Assembly: GCA_017512905.1 (NCBI GenBank)
Contig: JAFWEL010000130.1
Location: forward strand, 124,001 to 188,000
Length of the DNA: 64,000 bases
Direction of reading: 5' to 3'
Origin: Clostridia bacterium
GTDB lineage: Bacteria > Bacillota > Clostridia > Christensenellales > Aristaeellaceae
In this document: piece by piece, positions 32,991 to 41,765 of the stretch
How the letters are laid out: each line of letters opens with the position of its first letter
How positions within the stretch are numbered: position 1 is the stretch's first letter
Made by a program: the position numbers and the translations under genes
Notes under the pieces: generated by a model
The model's database searches: none
Seen by the model: only the letters and a program-made list of their open reading frames with translations
Told to the model about the DNA's origin: nothing

Positions 32991-33841
32991 ACGGCCTTCA
33001 GCGTTCCGGGACGCGGTCCCAGCAGCGCGATCACCTCCACGATGCCCGCTTCGATCACCGATCGAAGGTGAGGCCGTGACAGGGCCTGCTCCAATCCCGA
33101 GGCATGGGCGGAGGTCATGACGGCCGCGCCACAGCGCACGGCGTCGGCCAGCGCCCGTGCGTCATCCTCACCGCCGATCTCGTCGGCCACGATCACCCCG
33201 GGCGCCATCCCCCGGATCATCCGGGCGATGGCTTTGTCCCGCGGACAGCCGTCCATCACGTCAGTCCGCGCCCCCACATCCAGCGTGGGCACACCCATAT
33301 GGCAGGCGGCCAGCTCGTGGCGCTCGTCCGCAATGCCCACGCACCAACCGCCGTCCGAGAGCTGGCGGGCCACGTCCCGCAGCAGCGTGGTCTTGCCCAA
33401 TCCCGGCGGTGACAGCACCAGCGCGGACCTCAGCGACCCGTCGGGCGGCGCGATGTGCCCCATCAGCGCGTCGCCGCTGCCCTTCACCGCCCGCGCGACC
33501 CGCAGGCAGGCCGATCCGATATCGGCCATTCTCAGATGGGAACCGTCGACGACCATCCTGCCGCATACCCCTACGCGGCTGCCGTCGTCCAGGGTAAAAA
33601 AGCCCCGGTCCAGCTCCTCCTGGCGGGCATAGACGCTGTACTCCATCAGCGCGGCCAGTATGCGCCTCAGCGCCGGCAATTCCAGCTGGACGCCGGACAA
33701 CACGCCATCCTCGCCGACTGCGTCGATCTGCACCGGCCTTCCCGGACGCAGCCGGACCTGGGTCACCCGGTTCCCGCGATCCGCCAACAGCGCCGTCGCG
33801 TCCTGCGGCAGCAGTGTTTCCAGCTTCTCCACAGCGCCCAT
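32942..33841 (-). CDS. spoIIIAA: Stage III sporulation protein AA (secretion-type ATPase)
   Basis: The 299-residue ATPase has Walker A LSPPGLGKTTLLRD (about 142-155), GIADERHELAAC and GVIVADEIGGEDD (Walker B), matching SpoIIIAA, which resembles type II secretion ATPases. It powers the SpoIIIA-SpoIIQ feeding apparatus in the mother cell. It is first in the operon. GGAGGTGGGGGC precedes the ATG. I could not find a clear sigma-E promoter in the 80 nt upstream, though one is expected. Confidence 0.93.
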   Translation of the reverse strand: MGAVEKLETLLPQDATALLADRGNRVTQVRLRPGRPVQIDAVGEDGVLSGVQLELPALRRILAALMEYSVYARQEELDRGFFTLDDGSRVGVCGRMVVDGSHLRMADIGSACLRVARAVKGSGDALMGHIAPPDGSLRSALVLSPPGLGKTTLLRDVARQLSDGGWCVGIADERHELAACHMGVPTLDVGARTDVMDGCPRDKAIARMIRGMAPGVIVADEIGGEDDARALADAVRCGAAVMTSAHASGLEQALSRPHLRSVIEAGIVEVIALLGPRPGTLKAVWHRGSGEGVAAWRRA

Positions 33842-33923
33842 GCCCCCACCTCCGTCCCCTCTAATCCTATGGCGTGGAAGTACCGCTCATGCCTGAATAC
33901 CCCCGATATCCGCCGATTCCAAA

Positions 33924-33952
33924 TTGACATTTCCCGCGAAATGTGTCACAAT
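33924..33952 (+). promoter_or_regulatory. Promoter of the large surface protein gene
   Basis: TTGACA (33924-33929), 17-nt spacer, CACAAT (33947-33952), about 125 nt before the start codon. The interval 33842-33923 holds the 5' flank of spoIIIAA and nothing else recognisable. Confidence 0.7.
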
Positions 33953-34078
33953 AGTCCCGGGTGCGCGGCGCGTTGCGTGCCTGGATTTGCCCTACCAGTT
34001 TATGACGCCTCGGCATTCCCTGGAACCGTCGGGAGCCGGATCGCGTCTAAGCATCATCATCTTCAGGAGGACAGTAGC

Positions 34079-37000
34079 ATGAAAAAAACAGCATTCCTCA
34101 TCCTGCTGCTGGCGCTGTGCCTGCTCGTCGCCCCCTTCGCGGTGGCGGAGAGCGGACCCGTGGCCCGCAGCGATACCTTCGCCGCCTATACCGATGGCGA
34201 GGGACACCTTTATCTGCCCGGCAGGGCGGACGCCATCAACGAACACGCGGCCGACAGCGTCGTCGGCATTGACGCGTACCGTGTGCTGTACCTGAGTCCG
34301 GACGACTTCCTGGACACCCAGGATCTTTACATGGTTGACCTGGAAAGCTTTGAGGAATCCCTCATCGCCACCGATGTCAGGGCCGCGTGCCTGGCGGGCG
34401 AGGACGACGCCTACTACGTGACCGGGGCCAACCGCACCCAGCTGTCCCGCGTCGACCTGCACAGCCTGACGTCCCAGGTGGTCTACACTGCCGCGGAACC
34501 CATCGACCGGCTGTACATGTCAGCGGAGGGCCTGATCTTCCAGCTGGTGGACCAGGCCGCCACGATGCTGTACGTGGAGGAGACGGACCGGTTTGAGATC
34601 TACAGCGGCGACATTCCCAGGAGCGGCTCGATCGGCGAGCGCTACGAGGTCTTCCTGACCGACGGCGCCGAGCTTTACATGAAGAGCCGCTTCAATTACA
34701 ATACCACCCTGATCGACAGCGACGTGACCGCCTACGCGTGGCTGAACAACACCGTCTATTACCTGACCCGCACCGGCAGCGCCCTGCGGCTGAAGGCCTA
34801 TGACACCGGCGCGCAGACCTCGAAGGTCGTGCTGACCCCGGGCGTGAAGATGAAGGACCAGCTGACGGCCAGCGGCAAATCGCTGTTCATGCTGGCCGCG
34901 GATAACACCGTCTGCCGGGTGGATACCGCCAAGGGCACATTGGCCGTGTTCAAGCGCTATTCCGACCTCTCCGCCTATAAGCTGCCGGCGGAATACAATG
35001 TGGACGGCCTGCGCATCGAGGGCATGGGCGGCCAGCTGAACGTCTACGCCCAGCTGACCGAAAAGGCCGCGAAGCCCACCTTCTCCTTCATCGAGTTTGA
35101 ATCGGAGAGCGACGTGGCCGCGCCCGTACTGCGGCTGATCGACACCCTGAAGCTCAGCAACGAGCAGACCGCCCTGGACCTGCTGACGCCCACGCCCCAG
35201 TACACCGCCCTGTCCAGGGGCAGCCGCGGCGACGCCGTGCGCGCCATCCAGCAGCCTCTGAAGGACCTGGGCTATTATGATTACTACGTGGACGGCATCT
35301 TCGGCCCCCGCACCCAGGCCGCGGTGCAGCTGCTGCAGTTCGACCTGGACCGCACCGTGACCGGCATTGCCGACGCCGAGCTGCAGCGGATCATCCTCTC
35401 CGGCAAGCTCAGCGCCTACGACCCCTATCGCCAGCTGACCCGGGGCAATCGGGGTATGCGCGTGCGCCGTATGCAGGAGCGCCTGCGCGAGCTGGGCTAT
35501 CTGGCCGACGCGGCGGACGGCATCTTCGGCCCCCGCACGCTAAAGGCGGTACAGCTGTTCCAGGAGGAGAACGGCCTTCAGGAATCCGAGGCGGCCACCC
35601 GCGATACGCTGAAGCGGCTGTACTCCGACCGGGCCGAGCATTGCTCCAGCTACATCGACCTCTATCCCGGCGACACCGGCTACCGCGTGCGCGAGCTGAA
35701 CAACCGCCTGAAGGACCTGTATTACCTGGAATGCAGCCCCGGCAGCACCTATACCTCCCAGACCACGTCGGCGGTGCGTGTATTCCAGCGCACGGCGGGC
35801 CTGCGGGAAACCGGCAACGCCAGCCAGGCCATGCAGCGCCTGCTGTTCTCCGACGACGCTCCCGAAGCGCCCGGCTACATCGTGCTGCGCCGCGGCGATG
35901 ACAACGAGCGCGTCGCCCGACTGCAGCGTCGCCTGAAGGCGCTGAACTACTACAGCGGTCCCGTGGACGGGTACTTCGGCCGGGAAACCAAGGAAGCCGT
36001 TGCCCTGTTCCAGAAGAAGGTCGGACTGAAGCCCACCGGCGTCGCCACCGTTCGCACCCAGATGCTGCTGTTCTCCGACGATGCCCCCGAATACGTGGAG
36101 CCCACCGTCATCGGCACCCCCGACATCTACATCGAGGATTACGATTACGTGGATAATGGCGTCTACTTCATCTCCGAAGCCAGCACGCCCAGTGGCTACG
36201 TCGTGTTCAACTGGGACGCCGAAGGCGCGGTGGACCACTACAACGTCCGCGTCAGCGATTCCATGGGCAATGTTTACGCCGACAACGACACCTTGATGAC
36301 CAGCACCGGCGTTCCCCTCGTCACGCTGGACTTCGACGTGGTCTACACGCTGCGGGTCACGGCCTACCCCGAGGACGGCGACAGCAAACACGTCACCCGC
36401 GCCGAGGTGGAATTCGTCAGGCTTGACCCCATCGAGGAGGAAAAGGACGTGCCCATTGACACCGTGGGCATTCCCGAAATCAGCATGGATACCGTCGCCC
36501 GCGTCGAAAACGGCGTGAACTACCTGCTGCCCGGCACGATCACCTTCTTCTGGGCCGCCGAGGGCGATGTGGGCATCTATGAGGTGACGATCGAGGACGA
36601 GAGCGGCGACGTGATCGTCGACGAGAATATGTCCGAACTCAAGGCCAGCATCAGCTCTTCCTCTATGAACGCCGGCGAGATCTACACCATCACCGTGCTC
36701 GCCATCCCGGAGAGCGGCAACAGAAAGGCCGCCCGCTCCAGCACAGCCCTGTTCGCCCTGCCGGAAATCGAGCTGCCCGAGCCCGATCCCACGCCGGAGC
36801 CGACCCCCATACCGACCCCTGAACCCATCGAGGAAGCCGAGGAGCTGGAAATAGAAGAGGAACTGGACATCCCCGAGGAGGATCTGGAGCCCGTGGCCAC
36901 CTTCGAGCCGACTCCCGAGCCGGAGGTCGTGGTGGAGATCGAGGACGACGACGATGAAGAGGATATGCCCGAGGATCAGCCGCTGGTCCCCGAAGCGCTC

Positions 37001-38527
37001 CCCGAAGAGACGACTGAAAAGGAAACGGATGCCCCGGTGAACGAGGTCATCCCCGAGGAGACCACGGAGGAATCCACCGAGGTTCCGGCAAACGAAGTGT
37101 CGCCCGAGGAACCCGAAGCCAGCGAACCCGCCGATACGCCCGACGCGCAGGCGCAGAGCCCCACAAGCATCGGTGAGCCGTCCATCAGCCTTGATTACGT
37201 GGAGGAGGTTCGCGACGGCGTGAGCTACGTTTCCGGCGACGTCCTGACCATGTCCTGGCAGGCCGATGGCGACGTGGCGGAATACAGGATCGAGCTGCTG
37301 GATTCCGGCAACAACACGCTGGATTCCCGGGTGGTCGATACCACCTCCCTGTCCGCGCATACCAGCGCGTTGGCTCCCGATGAGGTCTACACGCTGAAGG
37401 TGACCGCCATACCCGCGGGTGGAACCGACGCTGACGGCAAAACCAGCGCATCCCGCTTCGCCCTGTATGCCGCCGCCCCCGAGGCCGAGGTCATCGCGCC
37501 CGTCGAGGATGATGGCGCGGAGGAATCCGAGGCGTGGGAGCAGGCCGACGAGGCGTGGCAGAGCGCTGAGGAGGAATACCAGGAACCCGAGGAAGAACAC
37601 CCGGAGCCCGAAGAGGAGCAACAGGAGCCCGAAGAGGAATACCGCGAGCCCGAGGAGGCGCAGCAGGAGCCCGAAGAGGAATACCGCGAACCCGAGGAGG
37701 CGCAGCAGGAGCCCGAAGAGGAATACCGCGAACCCGAGGAGGCGCAGCAGGAGCCCGAAGAGGAATACCGCGAGCCCGAGGAGGTGCAGCAGGAGCCCGA
37801 AGAGGAATACCACGAACCCGAGGAGGCGCAGCAGAAGCCCGAAGAGGAATACCGCGAGCCCGAGGAGGTGCAGCAGGAGCCCGAAGAGGAATACCGCGAA
37901 CCCGAGGAGGCGCAGCAGGAGCCCGAAGAGGAATACCGCGAGCCCGAGGAGGCGCAGCAGGAGCCCGAAAAGGAATACCGCGAGCCTGAAGAATACGACC
38001 AGGAACCCGAGGACGAAATCCGCGAGTCTGATGAGGAATCTACGGATTCCGGGGATGAAACCATCGTCAAGCTGACCGAGGAAGAGATCATCGAGCTCCA
38101 GGACAAGCTCGTTGCTCTGGGCTGGCTGGAGTCCGACAGCTACACGCCGGGGACGCTGGACGAGGCCACCCTGGAGGCGCTCAGCCGCTTCCAGGAGTAT
38201 TGCAACACCACCCTCGAGATGGAGCTGCCGGTGATCGATCCCCTGGACGCAACGATCGATCCCCTGGATCCCCGAATCGACGCCAGGACGCTGGAAACGC
38301 TGACGTCCGCGGATGAACGCTTCATGAATCCCAACCCCGTTTCCGCCGAAGGAATTGAAGAGAATCCCGTCGAGGACTTTGACGACGAGCCGGACGAGCG
38401 CTTCGATGAGGAACCCGAAGAGGACTTCGACGACGCACCCGAGGACGAGGGCTTTGAAGAAGAAGCCGGCGAGAGCTTCGACGACGAGCCCGAGGACGAG
38501 AGCGCCAGCGAAGGCGAGGATTGGTAA
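34079..38527 (+). CDS. Large secreted protein with peptidoglycan-binding, FnIII-like and Glu/Pro-repeat regions
   Basis: The 1482-residue protein starts with a clear signal peptide (KKTAFLILLLALCLLVAPF, cleavage near AVA-ES). Domains in order: a beta-propeller-like region (about 25-375), three or four PG_binding_1 modules (about 380-680; each has 'LSRGSRG..V...Q..L..LGYY' and 'DGIFGPRT..AV..FQ'), and FnIII-like domains (about 690-890). An acidic Pro-rich linker follows, then another FnIII-like domain (about 1035-1130), a 14-residue Glu/Pro repeat (37568-38010) and a last PG-binding-like helix set with an Asp/Glu tail. It is most likely anchored non-covalently to the cell wall. AGGAGG precedes the ATG. 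Function unknown. Confidence 0.85.
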   Translation: MKKTAFLILLLALCLLVAPFAVAESGPVARSDTFAAYTDGEGHLYLPGRADAINEHAADSVVGIDAYRVLYLSPDDFLDTQDLYMVDLESFEESLIATDVRAACLAGEDDAYYVTGANRTQLSRVDLHSLTSQVVYTAAEPIDRLYMSAEGLIFQLVDQAATMLYVEETDRFEIYSGDIPRSGSIGERYEVFLTDGAELYMKSRFNYNTTLIDSDVTAYAWLNNTVYYLTRTGSALRLKAYDTGAQTSKVVLTPGVKMKDQLTASGKSLFMLAADNTVCRVDTAKGTLAVFKRYSDLSAYKLPAEYNVDGLRIEGMGGQLNVYAQLTEKAAKPTFSFIEFESESDVAAPVLRLIDTLKLSNEQTALDLLTPTPQYTALSRGSRGDAVRAIQQPLKDLGYYDYYVDGIFGPRTQAAVQLLQFDLDRTVTGIADAELQRIILSGKLSAYDPYRQLTRGNRGMRVRRMQERLRELGYLADAADGIFGPRTLKAVQLFQEENGLQESEAATRDTLKRLYSDRAEHCSSYIDLYPGDTGYRVRELNNRLKDLYYLECSPGSTYTSQTTSAVRVFQRTAGLRETGNASQAMQRLLFSDDAPEAPGYIVLRRGDDNERVARLQRRLKALNYYSGPVDGYFGRETKEAVALFQKKVGLKPTGVATVRTQMLLFSDDAPEYVEPTVIGTPDIYIEDYDYVDNGVYFISEASTPSGYVVFNWDAEGAVDHYNVRVSDSMGNVYADNDTLMTSTGVPLVTLDFDVVYTLRVTAYPEDGDSKHVTRAEVEFVRLDPIEEEKDVPIDTVGIPEISMDTVARVENGVNYLLPGTITFFWAAEGDVGIYEVTIEDESGDVIVDENMSELKASISSSSMNAGEIYTITVLAIPESGNRKAARSSTALFALPEIELPEPDPTPEPTPIPTPEPIEEAEELEIEEELDIPEEDLEPVATFEPTPEPEVVVEIEDDDDEEDMPEDQPLVPEALPEETTEKETDAPVNEVIPEETTEESTEVPANEVSPEEPEASEPADTPDAQAQSPTSIGEPSISLDYVEEVRDGVSYVSGDVLTMSWQADGDVAEYRIELLDSGNNTLDSRVVDTTSLSAHTSALAPDEVYTLKVTAIPAGGTDADGKTSASRFALYAAAPEAEVIAPVEDDGAEESEAWEQADEAWQSAEEEYQEPEEEHPEPEEEQQEPEEEYREPEEAQQEPEEEYREPEEAQQEPEEEYREPEEAQQEPEEEYREPEEVQQEPEEEYHEPEEAQQKPEEEYREPEEVQQEPEEEYREPEEAQQEPEEEYREPEEAQQEPEKEYREPEEYDQEPEDEIRESDEESTDSGDETIVKLTEEEIIELQDKLVALGWLESDSYTPGTLDEATLEALSRFQEYCNTTLEMELPVIDPLDATIDPLDPRIDARTLETLTSADERFMNPNPVSAEGIEENPVEDFDDEPDERFDEEPEEDFDDAPEDEGFEEEAGESFDDEPEDESASEGEDW
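37568..38010 (+). repeat. 42-bp tandem repeat coding for a 14-residue Glu/Pro unit
   Basis: About nine copies of a unit reading EEEYREPEEAQQEP with small substitutions (EYHEP, EEVQQEP, QQKP). The DNA copies are nearly identical over stretches, which marks recent expansion and makes length variation between strains likely. It also creates a long open antisense frame that is not a gene. Confidence 0.9.
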
Positions 38528-38543
38528 GGCGGATTAAAACGCC

Positions 38544-38573
38544 GAAGGCAGGCTGCCAGAGCAGCCTGCCTTC
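38544..38573. terminator. Bidirectional terminator
   Basis: A 12-bp perfect stem (38544-38555 with 38562-38573) flanked by GTTTT on both strands, between the surface protein gene and the convergent dus gene. Confidence 0.88.
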
Positions 38574-38594
38574 AATCGTTTTGGTAAAGGTTTG

Positions 38595-39674
38595 TCACAT
38601 CCACTTGGCCGTACGCCGCGCCTGTCGGTGAGCCACGGTGTCCAGGGTCGGCCTGGGAAGCAACTCCGGATGGATGTCCAGATCGTCGCTCCGCGCCAGC
38701 GCGTCGAGGTATTCCTCCAGCAATGCGCGGAAGGCGTCGAGGGTGACGACGCCGTTCAACCGGGTCAGCACCGCCTCACAGCCGGTCAGGCCCGCCAGCA
38801 TCCAGCCGCAGAAGCGACGCATCTCGCAGATGGCCACGCCCTCGGGCCGGTGACCACAGGTCAGCGTCGCCAGTCGGATCAGAAGGGCGACGCGCTCCGG
38901 CGCAAGGCGCGGCTTGACCGTTTCTCCCCGCCTGAGGGCGGCGATATCCTCGAATATCCAGGGGGATTTCAACGCCGCCCGGCCGATGGCGACCCCCGCG
39001 GCGTGGGTATCCCTCAGGAAGGTCAGCGCGTCTTCGGCGCAGGTGACGCCACCATTGGCATACACCGGTATGCGCGTCCCGTCGCAGATCGCCCGGATCG
39101 CGGGGATATTGACGGCGCCCAGGTACATCTGCTCCCGGGTGCGTCCGTGGAGCGTAACACTCTGAAAGCCCAAGCGCTGGGCCTGCTCCACGAAAAAGGG
39201 GGCGGTGACGTGCGCCCCGTCCCAGCCCAGGCGCAGCTTCAGCCGCACGGGCAGGGATGTGGCCGCCTTCACGGCCTCCATGACTGCCACCGCCCGCTCC
39301 GGGGTCTTCAGCAGTGCCGCGCCGTTGCCGCTGCCCACGACCTTTCGCGCGGGGCAGCCCATGTTGATGTCGATGGCGTCGAAGCGGCCGAGAGCCTCCA
39401 GGCGGCGGGCAGATTCCGCCATGGCCGCCGGGTCGCTGCCGATCAGCTGGGCCGCCAGGTTACGCTCGTTGGGATAGCGGGCCAGCACCTCCAGGAAGGT
39501 GGGACTCATGGGCTTTCTGGCCCGCCCATAGGCCAGGGATTGTATCATCTCTGTGGTCGCGCCGTCCGCCCCGTAATCGAAGCAGACGCTCCTGAACGAG
39601 GCGCGGGTCATGCCGTCCATCGGCGCGAGCAGGAATTCCGGCGTTCGCACTAAAGCGCTCTCCTCCGCAATCAT
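38595..39674 (-). CDS. dus: tRNA-dihydrouridine synthase
   Basis: The 359-residue TIM-barrel flavoprotein has LLAPMDGMTRASFR (FMN site), INMGCPARKVVGSGNGAALL (active-site Cys in GCPA) and VTLHGRTREQMY, the signature of Dus enzymes. It reduces uridines in the D-loop of tRNA with NADPH and FMN. It is the last gene of a six-gene minus-strand operon that begins with the methyltransferase at 45173. It starts 7 nt after the zinc-ribbon gene. Which Dus subtype (B- or A-like) is not decided. Confidence 0.92.
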   Translation of the reverse strand: MIAEESALVRTPEFLLAPMDGMTRASFRSVCFDYGADGATTEMIQSLAYGRARKPMSPTFLEVLARYPNERNLAAQLIGSDPAAMAESARRLEALGRFDAIDINMGCPARKVVGSGNGAALLKTPERAVAVMEAVKAATSLPVRLKLRLGWDGAHVTAPFFVEQAQRLGFQSVTLHGRTREQMYLGAVNIPAIRAICDGTRIPVYANGGVTCAEDALTFLRDTHAAGVAIGRAALKSPWIFEDIAALRRGETVKPRLAPERVALLIRLATLTCGHRPEGVAICEMRRFCGWMLAGLTGCEAVLTRLNGVVTLDAFRALLEEYLDALARSDDLDIHPELLPRPTLDTVAHRQARRTAKWM

Positions 39675-39681
39675 TTGAATG

Positions 39682-40896
39682 TCAGCCGGTGACGTTCAGG
39701 CGGGCGTCGCCGGTCTGCTGGTAGCCCTGTTGCAGCAGCTGAGTGATGTCCCAGGGCCTGGACGCCGCGTCCGGGTACAGCTTCAACAGGTAGACATAGG
39801 GCTCCAGCTTTGCCGGGTCGATCTCGGCACAGCGCTTGAGCATCGCCGCCGCCTTTTCATTCTCCCCGGCCTCGAGATAAGCCATCGCGGCGGAGGAGGC
39901 GAAGCTGTAGCTGTCCGGGTCGCGTTGCAATGCCCGCTCGTAGTAGAGTCCGGCCTGGCGATAATCGCCCGCCTGGAAATATTGATAGCCCAGGGTGCTG
40001 TAGGCGTCCCTGCTCCAGGCCACATTGGCCCGGGCCAGGCTGAGCTGCCCTGCCCTGGAGAAGGCAAAGATCACGATCAGCAGCAGCAGGATCACAAACA
40101 GCGCAAGGCCCACGATTCCCCGCAGGTGGCGCATGAAGAAACTGCCCTCGTCCTCATCCTCATAGGAAAAGCCGCCGTCGGACCCGTCGTCCCGGTCGTC
40201 ATAGTCGTAGGGATCGTCCTCGTCATAGGCGGCGCGCCTGTCGTCCATGAAGATATCGTCCGGGTCCATCGTCTTGGGAGGCACCAGCGTGTTGGCGTGC
40301 TTGCGATGTTTCTGTCCCTTGGCGCGGGGTTTAGCGTCCTGCACATCCAGGTCCAGCTTCGGGGCGTTGCCGTCCAGACGAACGGGTGATTCATCGCCGC
40401 GCTTCATCTCCGGCGGCTTCTTTTCATGGATGACGGACTGCTTCTTGCGGGTGATCTCTTCCTTCCACGTCGCTTCCTGTGACTGCTCTACGGTTTCCTC
40501 CAGCTCAAGGGGCGCAAAATCCCCGGCGGCGGGATCGGGCCTGGCCCAGACGTCCGCCTCCATATGGCGCTTGCGGGTCTGGCTCCAGTCCAGCAACTCC
40601 GCCGCGGCGTCATCGACCGTCGGGTCTTCCGCCCCGACTTCAGCCGCTTCGCCGTCACTTAAAACCGACGTCGGTTTATCATCAACTGGAAGTGGTTCCG
40701 CTCCGGGGGCGTCCGCTTCCGGTTCAGGCCCGGTATCAGCCTTCGCTGCCCCGCCCTCTGTCGGCACAACGGGCGCGTCGGTGGCAGGCACAGCTGCCGG
40801 AGCGTCGTCCTGCTCCGGTATGACGATGGGTTTGCCGCAAAAGGGGCAGAAGAGCATGTCTTCCCCCACCTTTTTCCCGCAATGTGAACAGTACAC
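39682..40896 (-). CDS. Zinc-ribbon, single-pass membrane TPR protein of unknown function
   Basis: The 404-residue protein begins with a double zinc ribbon (YCSHCGKK and FCPFCGKP). A long acidic, disordered region (about 30-270) is followed by one membrane helix (GIVGLALFVILLLLIVIFAF) and then two or three TPR-like units with DAYSTLGYQYFQAGDYRQAG and PDSYSFASSAAMAYLEAGE. The ribbon side is thus cytoplasmic and the TPRs external or the reverse; charges suggest the ribbon is inside. I do not recognise a named family. The start is GTG with GGGAGG 8 nt upstream. The palindrome at 40664-40675 lies inside its coding region. Confidence 0.75.
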   Translation of the reverse strand: MYCSHCGKKVGEDMLFCPFCGKPIVIPEQDDAPAAVPATDAPVVPTEGGAAKADTGPEPEADAPGAEPLPVDDKPTSVLSDGEAAEVGAEDPTVDDAAAELLDWSQTRKRHMEADVWARPDPAAGDFAPLELEETVEQSQEATWKEEITRKKQSVIHEKKPPEMKRGDESPVRLDGNAPKLDLDVQDAKPRAKGQKHRKHANTLVPPKTMDPDDIFMDDRRAAYDEDDPYDYDDRDDGSDGGFSYEDEDEGSFFMRHLRGIVGLALFVILLLLIVIFAFSRAGQLSLARANVAWSRDAYSTLGYQYFQAGDYRQAGLYYERALQRDPDSYSFASSAAMAYLEAGENEKAAAMLKRCAEIDPAKLEPYVYLLKLYPDAASRPWDITQLLQQGYQQTGDARLNVTG

Positions 40897-40929
40897 AGGC
40901 CTGCCTCCCTTCCAGGGTATATGTCCGCC

Positions 40930-41748
40930 TCAGATGTTGCGCATGGCTTCGTAATCCGGGTCGCCGTAGAAGGTGCGCTCCTCCCCCGGATCGCCGCCCA
41001 GCTCCTCAATGGCGTTGCGCAGCTCGATGTAATCCAGGTAGCCGAGGTCTGTCAGCGTCAGGAAGGGCTTTATGGCGTCGATGGCCCTGGGGTCGCCCAG
41101 CTTGCCCAGGAACGAGGCGTAGAGGGCCCGCTGCTCCGGACGGTTGCGCAGCTTATCCAGCATGTAGCCGAGGATGCGGTCGTCGCCGGGGAAGTTGGCG
41201 CAGATACCCAGTATGCGCTGCTGGCCGGACTCACCCGCGCCGTCATAGCGCTCCAGCAACGCGCCGATCTGGCTGCCGTCTCCTTCGGAGAGGATGTCCG
41301 CCGCTATCTCGCTGATCTCGTCATCCTCTCCGCCGGAGCAGGCGAGGTCGACGTACAGCTGCCGTGCGTCGTCGCTGTCGATGTCCCGCAGCAGGGCCAG
41401 CGCCGTGGCGCGCAGCGATTCGCTCCTGTCAACGTCCGACACGATGCGCATCAGCCCGGGCACACAGGGCTGCCCCATGCTGACCACCCGGCTGTACAGC
41501 GGCTCCGGCAGGCCGATATCCCGCTTGTTGTACTCCTCCAGCAGCTTGATGAGGTCCCTGGGCTCGCTGTAGCGCAGGAAGTATTCCCCCGGCTTTTCGC
41601 CGTCCAGCCACTTCGCGGGGGCGTTCAGCCAGTTCAGCATGATTTCGTTGTAGCTGTCCTCCACCTGCTTTTCGGTCATGCCGGGGTGCATGGCCATCCA
41701 GGTGCGGGCATAATCGAAGAATTTGGCGTCAAAATCATATATCTTCAT
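40930..41748 (-). CDS. HEAT-like repeat protein of unknown function
   Basis: The 272-residue, helix-rich, acidic protein begins KIYDFDAKFFDYARTWM. It contains HEAT-type patterns such as SLRATALALLRDIDSDDAR, ISEIAADILSEGDG and LYASFLGKLGDPRAIDAIKP. This suggests an all-helical cytoplasmic scaffold that binds another protein. The ATG at 41748 follows AGGAGA; the longer frame to 41841 lies in the TPR gene. It is the fourth gene of the hslO-dus operon and its neighbours on both sides are also repeat scaffolds, so the three may work together. Confidence 0.7.
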   Translation of the reverse strand: MKIYDFDAKFFDYARTWMAMHPGMTEKQVEDSYNEIMLNWLNAPAKWLDGEKPGEYFLRYSEPRDLIKLLEEYNKRDIGLPEPLYSRVVSMGQPCVPGLMRIVSDVDRSESLRATALALLRDIDSDDARQLYVDLACSGGEDDEISEIAADILSEGDGSQIGALLERYDGAGESGQQRILGICANFPGDDRILGYMLDKLRNRPEQRALYASFLGKLGDPRAIDAIKPFLTLTDLGYLDYIELRNAIEELGGDPGEERTFYGDPDYEAMRNI

Positions 41749-41765
41749 GGAATTTCTCCTGTATC

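Noticed and set aside
33455..34078. N-terminal extension of the large surface protein
   Set aside because: It lies opposite spoIIIAA; the ATG at 34079 has AGGAGG and a signal peptide follows it directly.
35540..37813. 757-codon open frame on the minus strand opposite the large surface protein
   Set aside because: It is antisense to a coding region with clear domains, is Leu/Val/Gly/Phe-rich low-complexity sequence and owes its openness to the tandem repeat and high GC.
37568..38010. CRISPR-like array
   Set aside because: Regular spacing exists, but units are contiguous, in frame and code for the Glu/Pro repeat; there are no unique spacers. No CRISPR array was found anywhere in the window.
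37387..38106. Ser-rich frame opposite the Glu/Pro repeat
   Set aside because: It is the complement of the 42-bp tandem repeat (SSSG-type units) and not an independent gene.
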